Shown one piece after another: positions 27,967-36,271 of a stretch of 49,429 nucleotides of DNA; positions within the stretch are counted from its first letter, which is position 1, and every line of letters starts with the position of its first letter. The stretch comes from Acidovorax sp. SCN 68-22 (lineage in GTDB: Bacteria; Pseudomonadota; Gammaproteobacteria; Burkholderiales; Burkholderiaceae_C): the NCBI GenBank assembly GCA_001724785.1, contig MEDL01000014.1:1-49429 (forward strand), read 5' to 3'. The notes under the pieces were generated by a model. It was not told the origin of the DNA, made no database searches, and worked only from the letters and a program-made list of their open reading frames with translations. The position numbers were made by a program, and so were the translations under genes.

Positions 27967-28980
27967 ATGCCCGAGCCCACACCATCACGCCCTCCCACGA
28001 CCGCCCTGCCGCTGCAGCGCCGCACCTGGCTGGCCATGGCCGCTGCCGCGCTCCTGGCGGCATGCGGCAGCGGGGGCGGCGGCCCCGCCCAGACGTTCAA
28101 CGCCACCTTCCTGCAGCCCTGGAAGAGCTACGAAACGCTGCCGGTCGAAGAATGGCGCCGGCGCCTGCAACTGATGCGCGACCTCGGGTGCACCGAGATC
28201 ATCCTGCAGTGGAGCGCGCTGTACGGCGGCAGTTTTCCCTGGGTCATGCCCGAAGACCTGATCCAGCTGCTCTTTGACGAAGGGGGCCGCCACGGCATGG
28301 GTGTGCGCGTCGGCCTGCCGTACGACGAAGGCTGGTGGAACGCGCTGCGCAGCAGCCGTGCCCAGGGCCTGCCGGATTTCCTGGCGCGCACCCAGGCGCG
28401 CTGCCTGGAAACGCTGCAAACGAGCCGCTGGCCTGCACAGCCGGGCTTCCGCGGCTGGTACCTGCCCTACGAACTGGACCAGTACAACTGGGCCACGGCG
28501 GAACGCCAGGCGCTGCTGGTGCCCTGGCTGCGCAACCTGGCCGAGGCGGCGCGTGCGTCCTACCCGCACCAGCCGCTCGCCTTGTCCACGTTCTACAGCA
28601 CGCTGCCGACCTCCGGCCGCCTGGCGCAGCTGTGGGCCGCCATTCTCGAAGAGGCCGCTGTGCGTCCCATGCTGCAGGACGGGGTGGGCGTCGCTGGCCT
28701 GGGCAATTACGCCGGCCTGGAACCCCTGCGCGCGTTGCTGCACGAGCGCGGCGTGGCCTTCGACCTGATCGTGGAACTGTTCGAGCAGTTGCCACCATTG
28801 CCCAACACCAACAACGCATTTCGCGCCAAGGCGGCGTCCAGCGAGCGCGTCGCCCAGCAGATGGCCGTCGCGCGCGACTTTGGCGCCGAGCGCATCGTCG
28901 CCTTCGCCGTTGACCCGTGGCTGCTCACCAGCGAGGACGATGCAATGACCTTCCCCTACACCTGGGGCGCACAGGCCTAG
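27967..28980 (+). CDS. DUF4434-like TIM-barrel lipoprotein (putative glycoside hydrolase-like)
   Basis: Lipobox LLAAC; FLQPWKSYETLPVEEWRRRLQLMRDLGCTEIILQWSALYGG ... PGFRGWYLPYELDQYNWATAER ... STFYS: DUF4434-type pattern. Confidence 0.7.
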   Translation: MPEPTPSRPPTTALPLQRRTWLAMAAAALLAACGSGGGGPAQTFNATFLQPWKSYETLPVEEWRRRLQLMRDLGCTEIILQWSALYGGSFPWVMPEDLIQLLFDEGGRHGMGVRVGLPYDEGWWNALRSSRAQGLPDFLARTQARCLETLQTSRWPAQPGFRGWYLPYELDQYNWATAERQALLVPWLRNLAEAARASYPHQPLALSTFYSTLPTSGRLAQLWAAILEEAAVRPMLQDGVGVAGLGNYAGLEPLRALLHERGVAFDLIVELFEQLPPLPNTNNAFRAKAASSERVAQQMAVARDFGAERIVAFAVDPWLLTSEDDAMTFPYTWGAQA

Positions 28981-29014
28981 ACCCGTCGCCACCCGCACAG
29001 AACGCCCGCAACGG

Positions 29015-30161
29015 ATGAGCTCCACCACCGCCTTGCACGAACCTCGGGTCGCCGCTGCGGCGGCGGCATCCAGCGCAGCCACCGCCGCCCGGCACGCGGA
29101 CACCGTGGACAGCACCGGAACCCTGCCCCAGGCCGCCATCGACTCCTTGCGCGCCGAGGGCTTGCTGGGGCTGTTGGTGCCCAGGCGCTACGGCGGGCCG
29201 GGCCTGCCGCGGCCTGGGCGAAGCGTGCGGCGCCACGGGGCTGATCTACGCCATGCACCAGTCGCAGGCGGCCGTGCTGATCGGCCACGCGGGGGAGAGC
29301 CCGTGGCACGAGGCCCTGCTGGAACGCGCCGTCCGTGAGCAGTTCCTCGTCGCATCGGCCACCACGGAGGCGGCCACGGGCGGCGCCATCCGCCAGAGCG
29401 CCTGTTTCATCGACCTGCGCGAGGACGGCTTGCACCTGGACAAGTGCGGCGCCGTGATTTCCTACGCGCACGCGGCCGACCTGTTCCTGGTATCGGCGCG
29501 GCGCTCGGCCGAAGCGGCGGCTTCGGAGCAGCAGCTCGTGGCCAGCCTGCGCGAGCAGACCACGCTCAGCAGCGCCGGGCCATGCTGGAACCCTCTGGGC
29601 ATGCGCGGCGCATGCACCCAGCGCTACGACCTGCAGGCACGCTGCGCGCCCGAGCAGATCTTTCCCGGCCCGTTCGCGCACGCCATGTCCGAGACCATGC
29701 TGCCCTGCTCGCACATTCTTCTGGCGGCCGTCTGGCTCGGCATCGCCGGCTCGGCACTGTCCCGGGCACAAGCCTTCCTGCGCGCACGCAACCGCGCGGG
29801 CACACCGCGCAACCCCATCTCCAGCCTGCGCCTGGCCGAGGGTGAGGCCCTGGTGCAGCAGATGCGCGCCCTGGTGGCGGCGAACCTCTCCCTCTACGAA
29901 AGCGCAGACCGCGCAGCTTCGGCGACGGACCGCATGGTCAGCTACAACACGCTCAAGGTCAGCGCCTCGGAGCTGGTGGTTCGCGCCACCCAGACGGCGC
30001 TGCGCATCTGCGGCATCCAGGGCTACATGGAAGAAGGCGACTTCTACCTGAGCCGCCACTTGCGCGATGCGCATTCCGCCATGGTGATGGTCAACGATGA
30101 CCGCATCCTCGGGAACCTCTCCAGCGTCGTGCTCGGCATGCCGATCACGCGTGAACTCTAA
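29015..30161 (+). pseudogene. Acyl-CoA dehydrogenase-like flavoprotein, interrupted by an apparent single-nt frameshift near 29204-29210
   Basis: Frame 2 encodes ...LLVPRRYGGPGL; frame 3 resumes RGLGEACGATGLIYAMHQSQAAVLIGHAGESPWHEALL...SATTEAATGG...; C-terminus ICGIQGYMEEGDFYLSRHLRDAHSAMVMVNDDRIL. Could also be a sequencing error. Confidence 0.75.
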
Positions 30162-30184
30162 GCGCCTGCCACCCGCACCTGTCC

Positions 30185-30418
30185 ATGAATCCCAACGAGA
30201 TCGAAACCCAATTGGCCGAAATGGTCCATGCCGCCATCCTGAAGAAGGTCGAACCCGACACCCTGCTGCTCGAATCCGGCCTCCTCGATTCCGTCGCTGC
30301 GGTCGACCTGATGCTCGCCGTCGAGGCGCGTTTCGGCTGCACCGTGCCGCTGACGGAGGTCGAGGAGCATTTGCACTCGATCCGCACGCTTGCGCGCTAC
30401 GTCTCCGCACATTGCTGA
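30185..30418 (+). CDS. Acyl/peptidyl carrier protein (DltC-like)
   Basis: 77 aa with phosphopantetheine-site context LLESGLLDSVAAVDLMLAVEARFGCTVPLTEVE. Confidence 0.88.
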   Translation: MNPNEIETQLAEMVHAAILKKVEPDTLLLESGLLDSVAAVDLMLAVEARFGCTVPLTEVEEHLHSIRTLARYVSAHC

Positions 30419-30421
30419 GCC

Positions 30422-31858
30422 ATGCGCTTTGATTTCAGCGCCGGCGATTTCACGGACCTGGACACCCTCCCCAACGCCCCGGCTGCCATCGCACGGGACG
30501 GCTGCCTGAGCTGGAGCGAACTGCGCGCACACGCCAGCGCCTGGTGCGACGAGGCACGGGCCCTGGGGATCGGGCCCGATACGCCCGTGGTGATCCGTGG
30601 GCACAAGGAAGCCGCTTTTTTCGTGGCACTGACGGGCTGCCTGATGCTGCGCGCACCCTTCGTGCCGGTGGACGCGGTGTACCCCCAGCACCGGCTGCAG
30701 AGCATCCTCGACATCCTCGGCGCGCACGTGCTCTACGACGCCGCCCAAGCGGCCTTCCAGCCCCTGCACGGCGGCCCGGCGCCGGTGATGCAGGAGAAGT
30801 CGCTGTGCTACATCATGTTCACCTCGGGCACGACGGGCCAGCCCAAGGGCGTGCAGATAGGCCGTGAGAGCGTGCAGGGCCTGATCGACTGGATGCACCT
30901 GGATTTCAACCTGGGCACGCGGCCGGTCTTCCTGAACCACACGGTGTTCAGTTTCGATGTGTCGCTCTACGACGTGTTCGGTACGCTGTCCCTGGGCGGC
31001 AGCATCGTGATGCTGGACCGCGACACCGCCGCGGCGCCGCTGAAGGTGGCCGCGCTCATGCTGGAGCACCAGGTGTCCACCTGGGTGTCCACCCCCTCGT
31101 TCGCACAGCAGCAGCTTCTGAACGCCGCGTTCAACCAGAGCGCCCTGCCCGCCCTGCGCACGTTCCTGTTCTGCGGCGAGCCGCTCCCGGTGCCGCTGGC
31201 GCGCACGCTGCGCAAGCGTTTCCCGGACGTGCCCATCCTCAACACCTACGGGCCGACCGAAGCCACCGTGGCCACGACCCTGCTGCGCGTGGCGCCCGAA
31301 CACCTGGCGCAGGACGCGGTGATGCCGATTGGCCGGGCGAAGCGCGACAGCGCGGTGTACTGCGACGCGGGCGAGCTGTGCATTGCCGGCCCGCATGTCA
31401 TGCGCGGCTACCTGAACCGACCCGACCTGAACGCCTCGCGCATGTTCCTGCGCAACGGCGAACGGGGCTTTCGCACCGGCGACCTGGGCACGCAAACCCC
31501 CGACGGCATGCTCTTTTGCCATGGGCGCATGGACGACCAGATCAAGCTGCACGGTTTTCGCCTGGAACTGCTGGAGGTGGACGCCGCGCTCGCCAGCCTG
31601 CCCGGTCACCGCGCGGCCGCAGCCATCGCCTTGCGGCGCGCCGACGGGGCGGTGGCGCGCCTGGTCGGCTTCGTCGAGACGGGCCGCGCGGACGGCCTGC
31701 CCGCCGAGCTGGCCGGTTGGAAGGAAATGCTGGCCAGCCGCATCCCCCACTACATGCTGCCGTCGGAACTGCTGGCGTGCGAGCGCCTGCCGGTATCGGT
31801 GAACTACAAGGTGGACCGCGCCCAACTGCTGGCGCTGTACCAATCGCTCAACGCTTGA
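30422..31858 (+). CDS. Stand-alone amino-acid adenylation enzyme, DltA-like
   Basis: YIMFTSGTTGQPKGVQIGR; HTVFSFDVSLYDVFGTLSLGG; STPSFAQQQLLNAAFNQSALPALRTFLFCGEPLP; NTYGPTEATVA; FRTGDLG; closely resembles DltA-type D-alanine carrier ligases. Confidence 0.85.
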   Translation: MRFDFSAGDFTDLDTLPNAPAAIARDGCLSWSELRAHASAWCDEARALGIGPDTPVVIRGHKEAAFFVALTGCLMLRAPFVPVDAVYPQHRLQSILDILGAHVLYDAAQAAFQPLHGGPAPVMQEKSLCYIMFTSGTTGQPKGVQIGRESVQGLIDWMHLDFNLGTRPVFLNHTVFSFDVSLYDVFGTLSLGGSIVMLDRDTAAAPLKVAALMLEHQVSTWVSTPSFAQQQLLNAAFNQSALPALRTFLFCGEPLPVPLARTLRKRFPDVPILNTYGPTEATVATTLLRVAPEHLAQDAVMPIGRAKRDSAVYCDAGELCIAGPHVMRGYLNRPDLNASRMFLRNGERGFRTGDLGTQTPDGMLFCHGRMDDQIKLHGFRLELLEVDAALASLPGHRAAAAIALRRADGAVARLVGFVETGRADGLPAELAGWKEMLASRIPHYMLPSELLACERLPVSVNYKVDRAQLLALYQSLNA

Positions 31859-32549
31859 AAGGGTCCGTGCGGTTGGCCTGAATGACCAGCCGCGGCGCGC
31901 CGGCCTCGCCGAGCAGGAACAGGCTCAGGTGGTCGCCGGGCTGCAGGGCCGGCAGGGGCTGTGCCGGGGTGGCCGCCCCACCGCAGCGCCCGGAAACGCT
32001 CGCCCGTACGGGATTGACCGAGCGCGCGGCGGCTGTACCTTCTGCCACCGCCGAGAAGACAGGGGTTCCCGCCGGCGCCAGCAGCAGCTGGGCCTCCCGG
32101 CAGCTGCGCGCCAGGTTGTAGAAGCGCAGTTCGGCTTTCAGTGCATCCTCGTTGCCGGAGGTGTCGTCCATCGGAGTGAGTGCGAATCCGGCGCGGGTGC
32201 GCCGCAGCACCAGGGTTTGGAAGCTGTCTGGCGGCACGCGCAGCCGCGCCGCCTCCGCACCGCCCACCTGGACGGAAAACTCCTCCCCGCCACGCACGAT
32301 GGCGTAGCTGCTGGCCGGCGCCTGCCCGCCCAGCTGCTGCACCGGGCCCGTGGCCACGCGCACGGCCAGCATCACGGACTCGGGATTCACCACGCGCACA
32401 TAGGAAGAGCCGGCGGGCGGGCGCGCTGCATACAGCTGCGACAACACGCCTTCCTGGGCCATCGCCATGCCGCCAGTCCCCAGCGCCAGCACGATCAGAA
32501 CACGCTGCAACGCAGCCGAAAAACCGGGGAGCAATTGGAAGCAGGACAT
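31848..32549 (-). CDS. AlgF-like periplasmic O-acetylation accessory protein
   Basis: Signal peptide followed by LSQLYAARPPAGSSYVRVVNPESVMLAVRV, AlgF-like; start overlaps stop of MBOAT gene (ATGA). Confidence 0.6.
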   Translation of the reverse strand: MSCFQLLPGFSAALQRVLIVLALGTGGMAMAQEGVLSQLYAARPPAGSSYVRVVNPESVMLAVRVATGPVQQLGGQAPASSYAIVRGGEEFSVQVGGAEAARLRVPPDSFQTLVLRRTRAGFALTPMDDTSGNEDALKAELRFYNLARSCREAQLLLAPAGTPVFSAVAEGTAAARSVNPVRASVSGRCGGAATPAQPLPALQPGDHLSLFLLGEAGAPRLVIQANRTDPFKR

Positions 32550-34123
32550 CAGAACTGGAAATAAAGGAAACGGGTTTCGCGGTGCAGGTGAAGCAGGCAC
32601 AGGCCCAGAACGAGCAGCAGCGCAGCCAGCCATGCGGCGCTGGGGCGCCAACGCAACCAGGCAACCGGTGCCTCCTGCGTCCGCGCGAGCGCGGGGGAAA
32701 AGCGCCCAAGTATCTCGTGCGTGTTCGGCGCAAGCCAGACGATCAGCAGCAGCAGCGCCAGGTACACGGCCAGCACATGCCTACCCGCCACAAGGCGCCA
32801 GGCTTCCCATAGGCCCACCTCGTGCAGCAGCGCGCCCGGCCATTCCAGGGCTTCTACTCCGCGCCATCCGGCCATGCCCTGGAGCAATGCCACGGCATCG
32901 CCTACGCCCGCAGCGCGGAAGAATGCGAATGCCACCACCACGGCAACGAACGTGAGCAGCACGCAGGCAGCGCGCCACAGCCGCCCCATCAAGGGGTGCC
33001 GGGGCGAGAAGCGCACCCCCACCGCGACGCGCCAGCCATGGTTCACGCACAGATAGGCGCCGTGCAACAACCCATAGATGAGGAACTGCAGGCCCGCGCC
33101 GTGCCATACGCCGGCCAAAGCCATGGTGTAGAGCGTGGGCGCCGCCACCATGGCGGCGAAGCCCCCCACCCTGCGGCTCCCCGCCGCGCCCACCGGCAGG
33201 CCCCGGCGGCTGCGCCAGCGCGAGATCTGCATGGCCAACGGGTAGTACAGGTAGGCCGTGAGGTAGCGCGTGAGCGTCATGTGCCAACGCGCCCAGTAGT
33301 CGATGATGCAGTGCGCCTTGTAGGGTGAATTGAAATTCAGCGGGAAGCGGATGCCGAACATCTTGGCCAAGCCGAGCGCCATGTCGGAATAGCCGGAAAA
33401 ATCAAAATACAGCTGCATCGCGTAGGCCAGGCTGGTGCCCCATGCGGCCCAGAACTGCAGTTCGCCCGGAGCGGCAAAACCTTGGTCGGCGTAGGGCGCG
33501 ATGCTGTCGGCCAGCAGCACCTTCTTGGCCAGGCCCATGATGAACAAGGCTCCGCCGACGGACAGGTTTTCCGCACGGAAGCGGTAATTCTGCGGATCGG
33601 CGAACTGCGGCATCATTTCCTTGTGGTGCAACACCGGGCCCGCAATCAAGTGCGGGAAGAACGTGACGAACAGCGTGTGCTTGAGCAAGCTGGGGGAGGC
33701 GACCAATCCGGCCCGGCAGTCGAGCAGGTAGCCGATCTGCGTGAAGGTGAAAAAGGAAATCCCCAGCGGCAGAAGGATCCCCCCCGCATCCAGCCCCAGG
33801 CCCGGCACCCACCCCAGCCAGGCCACCAGATACTTGTAGTAGATGAGCAGCAACAGGTTGCACGCCACCCCGAACGCCGTGGCCCAGCCCTGGCGGCGCT
33901 TGTTGCCCGCCAGGCGCAGTACGTAACGGCTGACCACGTAGTTGAAGAGGATGGACGCCGCCAGCAGGACCACAAAACGCGGATTCCACCAGCCATAGAA
34001 CACGAAGGAAGCGATGCACAGCCACAGCGCCGCCCATCCCAGGCGCACCGTGCCGAGCAGGTAGTAGCCTGCCAGCGCCACCGGCAGGAACAGGAACAGG
34101 AACAGGTAGGAGTTGAACAGCAA
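32549..34123 (-). CDS. MBOAT-family O-acyltransferase (AlgI/DltB-like)
   Basis: MLFNSYLFLFLFLPVALAGYYLL; SPYKAHCIIDYWARWHMTLTRYLTAYLYYPLAM; ALAGVWHGAGLQFLIYGLLHGAYL (catalytic WHG). Confidence 0.93.
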   Translation of the reverse strand: MLFNSYLFLFLFLPVALAGYYLLGTVRLGWAALWLCIASFVFYGWWNPRFVVLLAASILFNYVVSRYVLRLAGNKRRQGWATAFGVACNLLLLIYYKYLVAWLGWVPGLGLDAGGILLPLGISFFTFTQIGYLLDCRAGLVASPSLLKHTLFVTFFPHLIAGPVLHHKEMMPQFADPQNYRFRAENLSVGGALFIMGLAKKVLLADSIAPYADQGFAAPGELQFWAAWGTSLAYAMQLYFDFSGYSDMALGLAKMFGIRFPLNFNSPYKAHCIIDYWARWHMTLTRYLTAYLYYPLAMQISRWRSRRGLPVGAAGSRRVGGFAAMVAAPTLYTMALAGVWHGAGLQFLIYGLLHGAYLCVNHGWRVAVGVRFSPRHPLMGRLWRAACVLLTFVAVVVAFAFFRAAGVGDAVALLQGMAGWRGVEALEWPGALLHEVGLWEAWRLVAGRHVLAVYLALLLLIVWLAPNTHEILGRFSPALARTQEAPVAWLRWRPSAAWLAALLLVLGLCLLHLHRETRFLYFQF

Positions 34124-34147
34124 GGCGGCCTCAGAGCGTGTTCATGC

Positions 34148-35251
34148 TCATTGCGCGGCGGCCCAGGCACGCTGTTCATCGGCGCTGACCGGCATCGACA
34201 AGGAAAGCTCGGAGAACACCCAGACCACCACCTTCAGATGGCCGCGCCAGCGGTCCTCGCGCTCCAGCGCCGCCAGCATGGCGCCGGAAAAATACCCACC
34301 GTCCTGGCTCAGGTTCCACACTTCCCTGCCCAGGCTGCGGCCCAGACGCTCGGCCAAACCACTGCGCAAACCATTGGAGTCGCCCGCGAGAAGCACCTCG
34401 ACCGGCGCGGTATCGTCCAGGAGTCCGCCGCTGCGCTTTGCTTCAATGTGCTCGGGAATGATCCTTTCGAGCGGCGGGCGCCAGCCCTCCGGCGCCTGGC
34501 CCAGCCCCGCCAGCACGATCAGGTCGCCCATGCGCGGCTCGGCGCTCTGCCCGGTGGTGGTGGCGAATTGCTGCGCGCCCGGGCCGCCCAGCCATGCCAG
34601 CAGCGCCGGCGCCACGCTGTCGACAAACCGCTGGGCACCGGCCGGCGCCATGTGGACGTCGGTGCGGAAAAAGGCCTGCGGGAGCGACGCCAGTTGCGCG
34701 CGGACGTCGACATGGGCCACGCCGGCCGACTGCAGCGCGGCATACCACCGGTCCCAGCGTGCAAGCGCCGCAGGCGCCACTTGCAGGCCACACAACTGCC
34801 GGGCCTGCGTGCGTGACTTGTCGGGAACCGTGGCGACCAGCAACTGCACGCCGCTGCGCCGCAGGCGCTCGGACCAGTGGCGCATGAGCTGAACGCGCTG
34901 CGCGAGTGCCTCTGCGTGGCCCGCGGGTACGCGCAGTCCATCCCGATAGAACAGCCAGCCGGGGCATCCTTCCAGCACTTGCGTGCCCAGATCGCCCAGC
35001 ACCCGGTAGCGCAAGGCAGCGGCCCATCGGTCCACGCTGGCCTGCCCGGGCAGCGTCCCCAGGGCCGCGTTGACCAGCTTGCCGGCGTGCCCGTCCACCC
35101 AGGTGGCGGGCTGCCATTCGCTCGGCGCCATGCGCAGCCCCGCCAGACGCGCAACGCCCCAGGCAAAGCCCAGCGCCATGATCAGGGCGAGCACCAGAGC
35201 ACTCGCCCGGTGGCCCGCGGCGCTCTCCGTATCCGGTGCTGCCTGGTTCAA
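34148..35251 (-). CDS. AlgJ/AlgX-like SGNH-fold protein (probable TTG start overlapping upstream stop)
   Basis: GWLFYRDGLR ... TVPDKSRTQ ... FFRTDVHMAPAGAQRFVDSVAP ... EVLLAGDSNGLRSGLAERLG; TM segment near N-terminus. Confidence 0.75.
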   Translation of the reverse strand: MNQAAPDTESAAGHRASALVLALIMALGFAWGVARLAGLRMAPSEWQPATWVDGHAGKLVNAALGTLPGQASVDRWAAALRYRVLGDLGTQVLEGCPGWLFYRDGLRVPAGHAEALAQRVQLMRHWSERLRRSGVQLLVATVPDKSRTQARQLCGLQVAPAALARWDRWYAALQSAGVAHVDVRAQLASLPQAFFRTDVHMAPAGAQRFVDSVAPALLAWLGGPGAQQFATTTGQSAEPRMGDLIVLAGLGQAPEGWRPPLERIIPEHIEAKRSGGLLDDTAPVEVLLAGDSNGLRSGLAERLGRSLGREVWNLSQDGGYFSGAMLAALEREDRWRGHLKVVVWVFSELSLSMPVSADEQRAWAAAQ

Positions 35252-36234
35252 GGCAGCGCAGCCGCCAGCCTGCGGCTCCAATCCTGCTCGGAGATGAGCG
35301 ATGCGCTGTCCCACAGGCCCTTGGCATCCGGGCCCAGATGGAAGTTGGGTTCGAACAACTGCCATACGATGGCCTGCGGTGGCTCGGCACGGAACGCCGC
35401 CGATTCAAGGTATTCCATCAGCACGACCCAGAAACCCACGTCGCCCGGCTTCCAATTGACCGAGACGGGCCGGTCGAGCACATTGGACAGTTTCTGCGGG
35501 AAGCCGAAATACGGCTGCACCATGCTGTTGCCCGTAACGTGCACCGGCGCCCGCGCGCTGTCGAGCAGGCCGGCCTGCTGCGTGGCGCGCCGCACGGTGA
35601 ATACTTCCCGTCCGGCTGCGCGCCGCTGCTCGGGAGTCAGAAAGCGCTCCGCGAGGTCGCCATACCGGCGTTCCTTGGCGACGGTGCCCAGCGCCATCCC
35701 CGTGCCGGGGTTCCCCGCCAACTGCGGCACCAACTGCCGAATCAGCGCGGCCGTGGCCTCGGCCACCGCATCGGCGGCGGCCTGCGTCCAGTGCTGGTCG
35801 GTGCGGTAATAGACCGCTTCACCGCGCGCCTGCACCGTGCGCAGCAGCGCTTCGACATCAAAGCCGGGCACCTGCGCCGCCGCCAGGCGGTCGCGGATGC
35901 CGGCGTAACGCCCCAGCATTTCCGGGGTCAGCCGGTCATCGCCCACGAGCTTGTCGGCATAAAAGAGCTTCTTGCTGGGCAGTACCGGCGCCACCAGGAC
36001 GATGCCCCGCGCCGCAAGACGCCGCCGCACTTCGGCGACACGCGCCACACTGGCATCGATGGCCGGCCAATCGGGTGCGTCTGTCGTTCCCCAGCCGGGA
36101 AACAGGTAGTGCTCCTTGCCGATGACGGCCAGGATGTCCGGTTGGGCCAGGGCAGGCGTCGCCAGCCACAGCGCTGCCGGCAGCCCCAGCAGAGTCCGGC
36201 GTCGGAGCCCATGGAAAAAGCAATCGGTTTTCAT
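35248..36234 (-). CDS. AlgX/AlgJ-like SGNH-fold protein
   Basis: IGKEHYLFPGWGTTD...APVLPSKKLFYADKL...YYRTDQHWTQAAADAVAE...VHVTGNSMVQPYFGF. Confidence 0.8.
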   Translation of the reverse strand: MKTDCFFHGLRRRTLLGLPAALWLATPALAQPDILAVIGKEHYLFPGWGTTDAPDWPAIDASVARVAEVRRRLAARGIVLVAPVLPSKKLFYADKLVGDDRLTPEMLGRYAGIRDRLAAAQVPGFDVEALLRTVQARGEAVYYRTDQHWTQAAADAVAEATAALIRQLVPQLAGNPGTGMALGTVAKERRYGDLAERFLTPEQRRAAGREVFTVRRATQQAGLLDSARAPVHVTGNSMVQPYFGFPQKLSNVLDRPVSVNWKPGDVGFWVVLMEYLESAAFRAEPPQAIVWQLFEPNFHLGPDAKGLWDSASLISEQDWSRRLAAALP

Positions 36235-36271
36235 CGGTTCAGGCAATGCATACGGTCCACCCCACAGGCCT

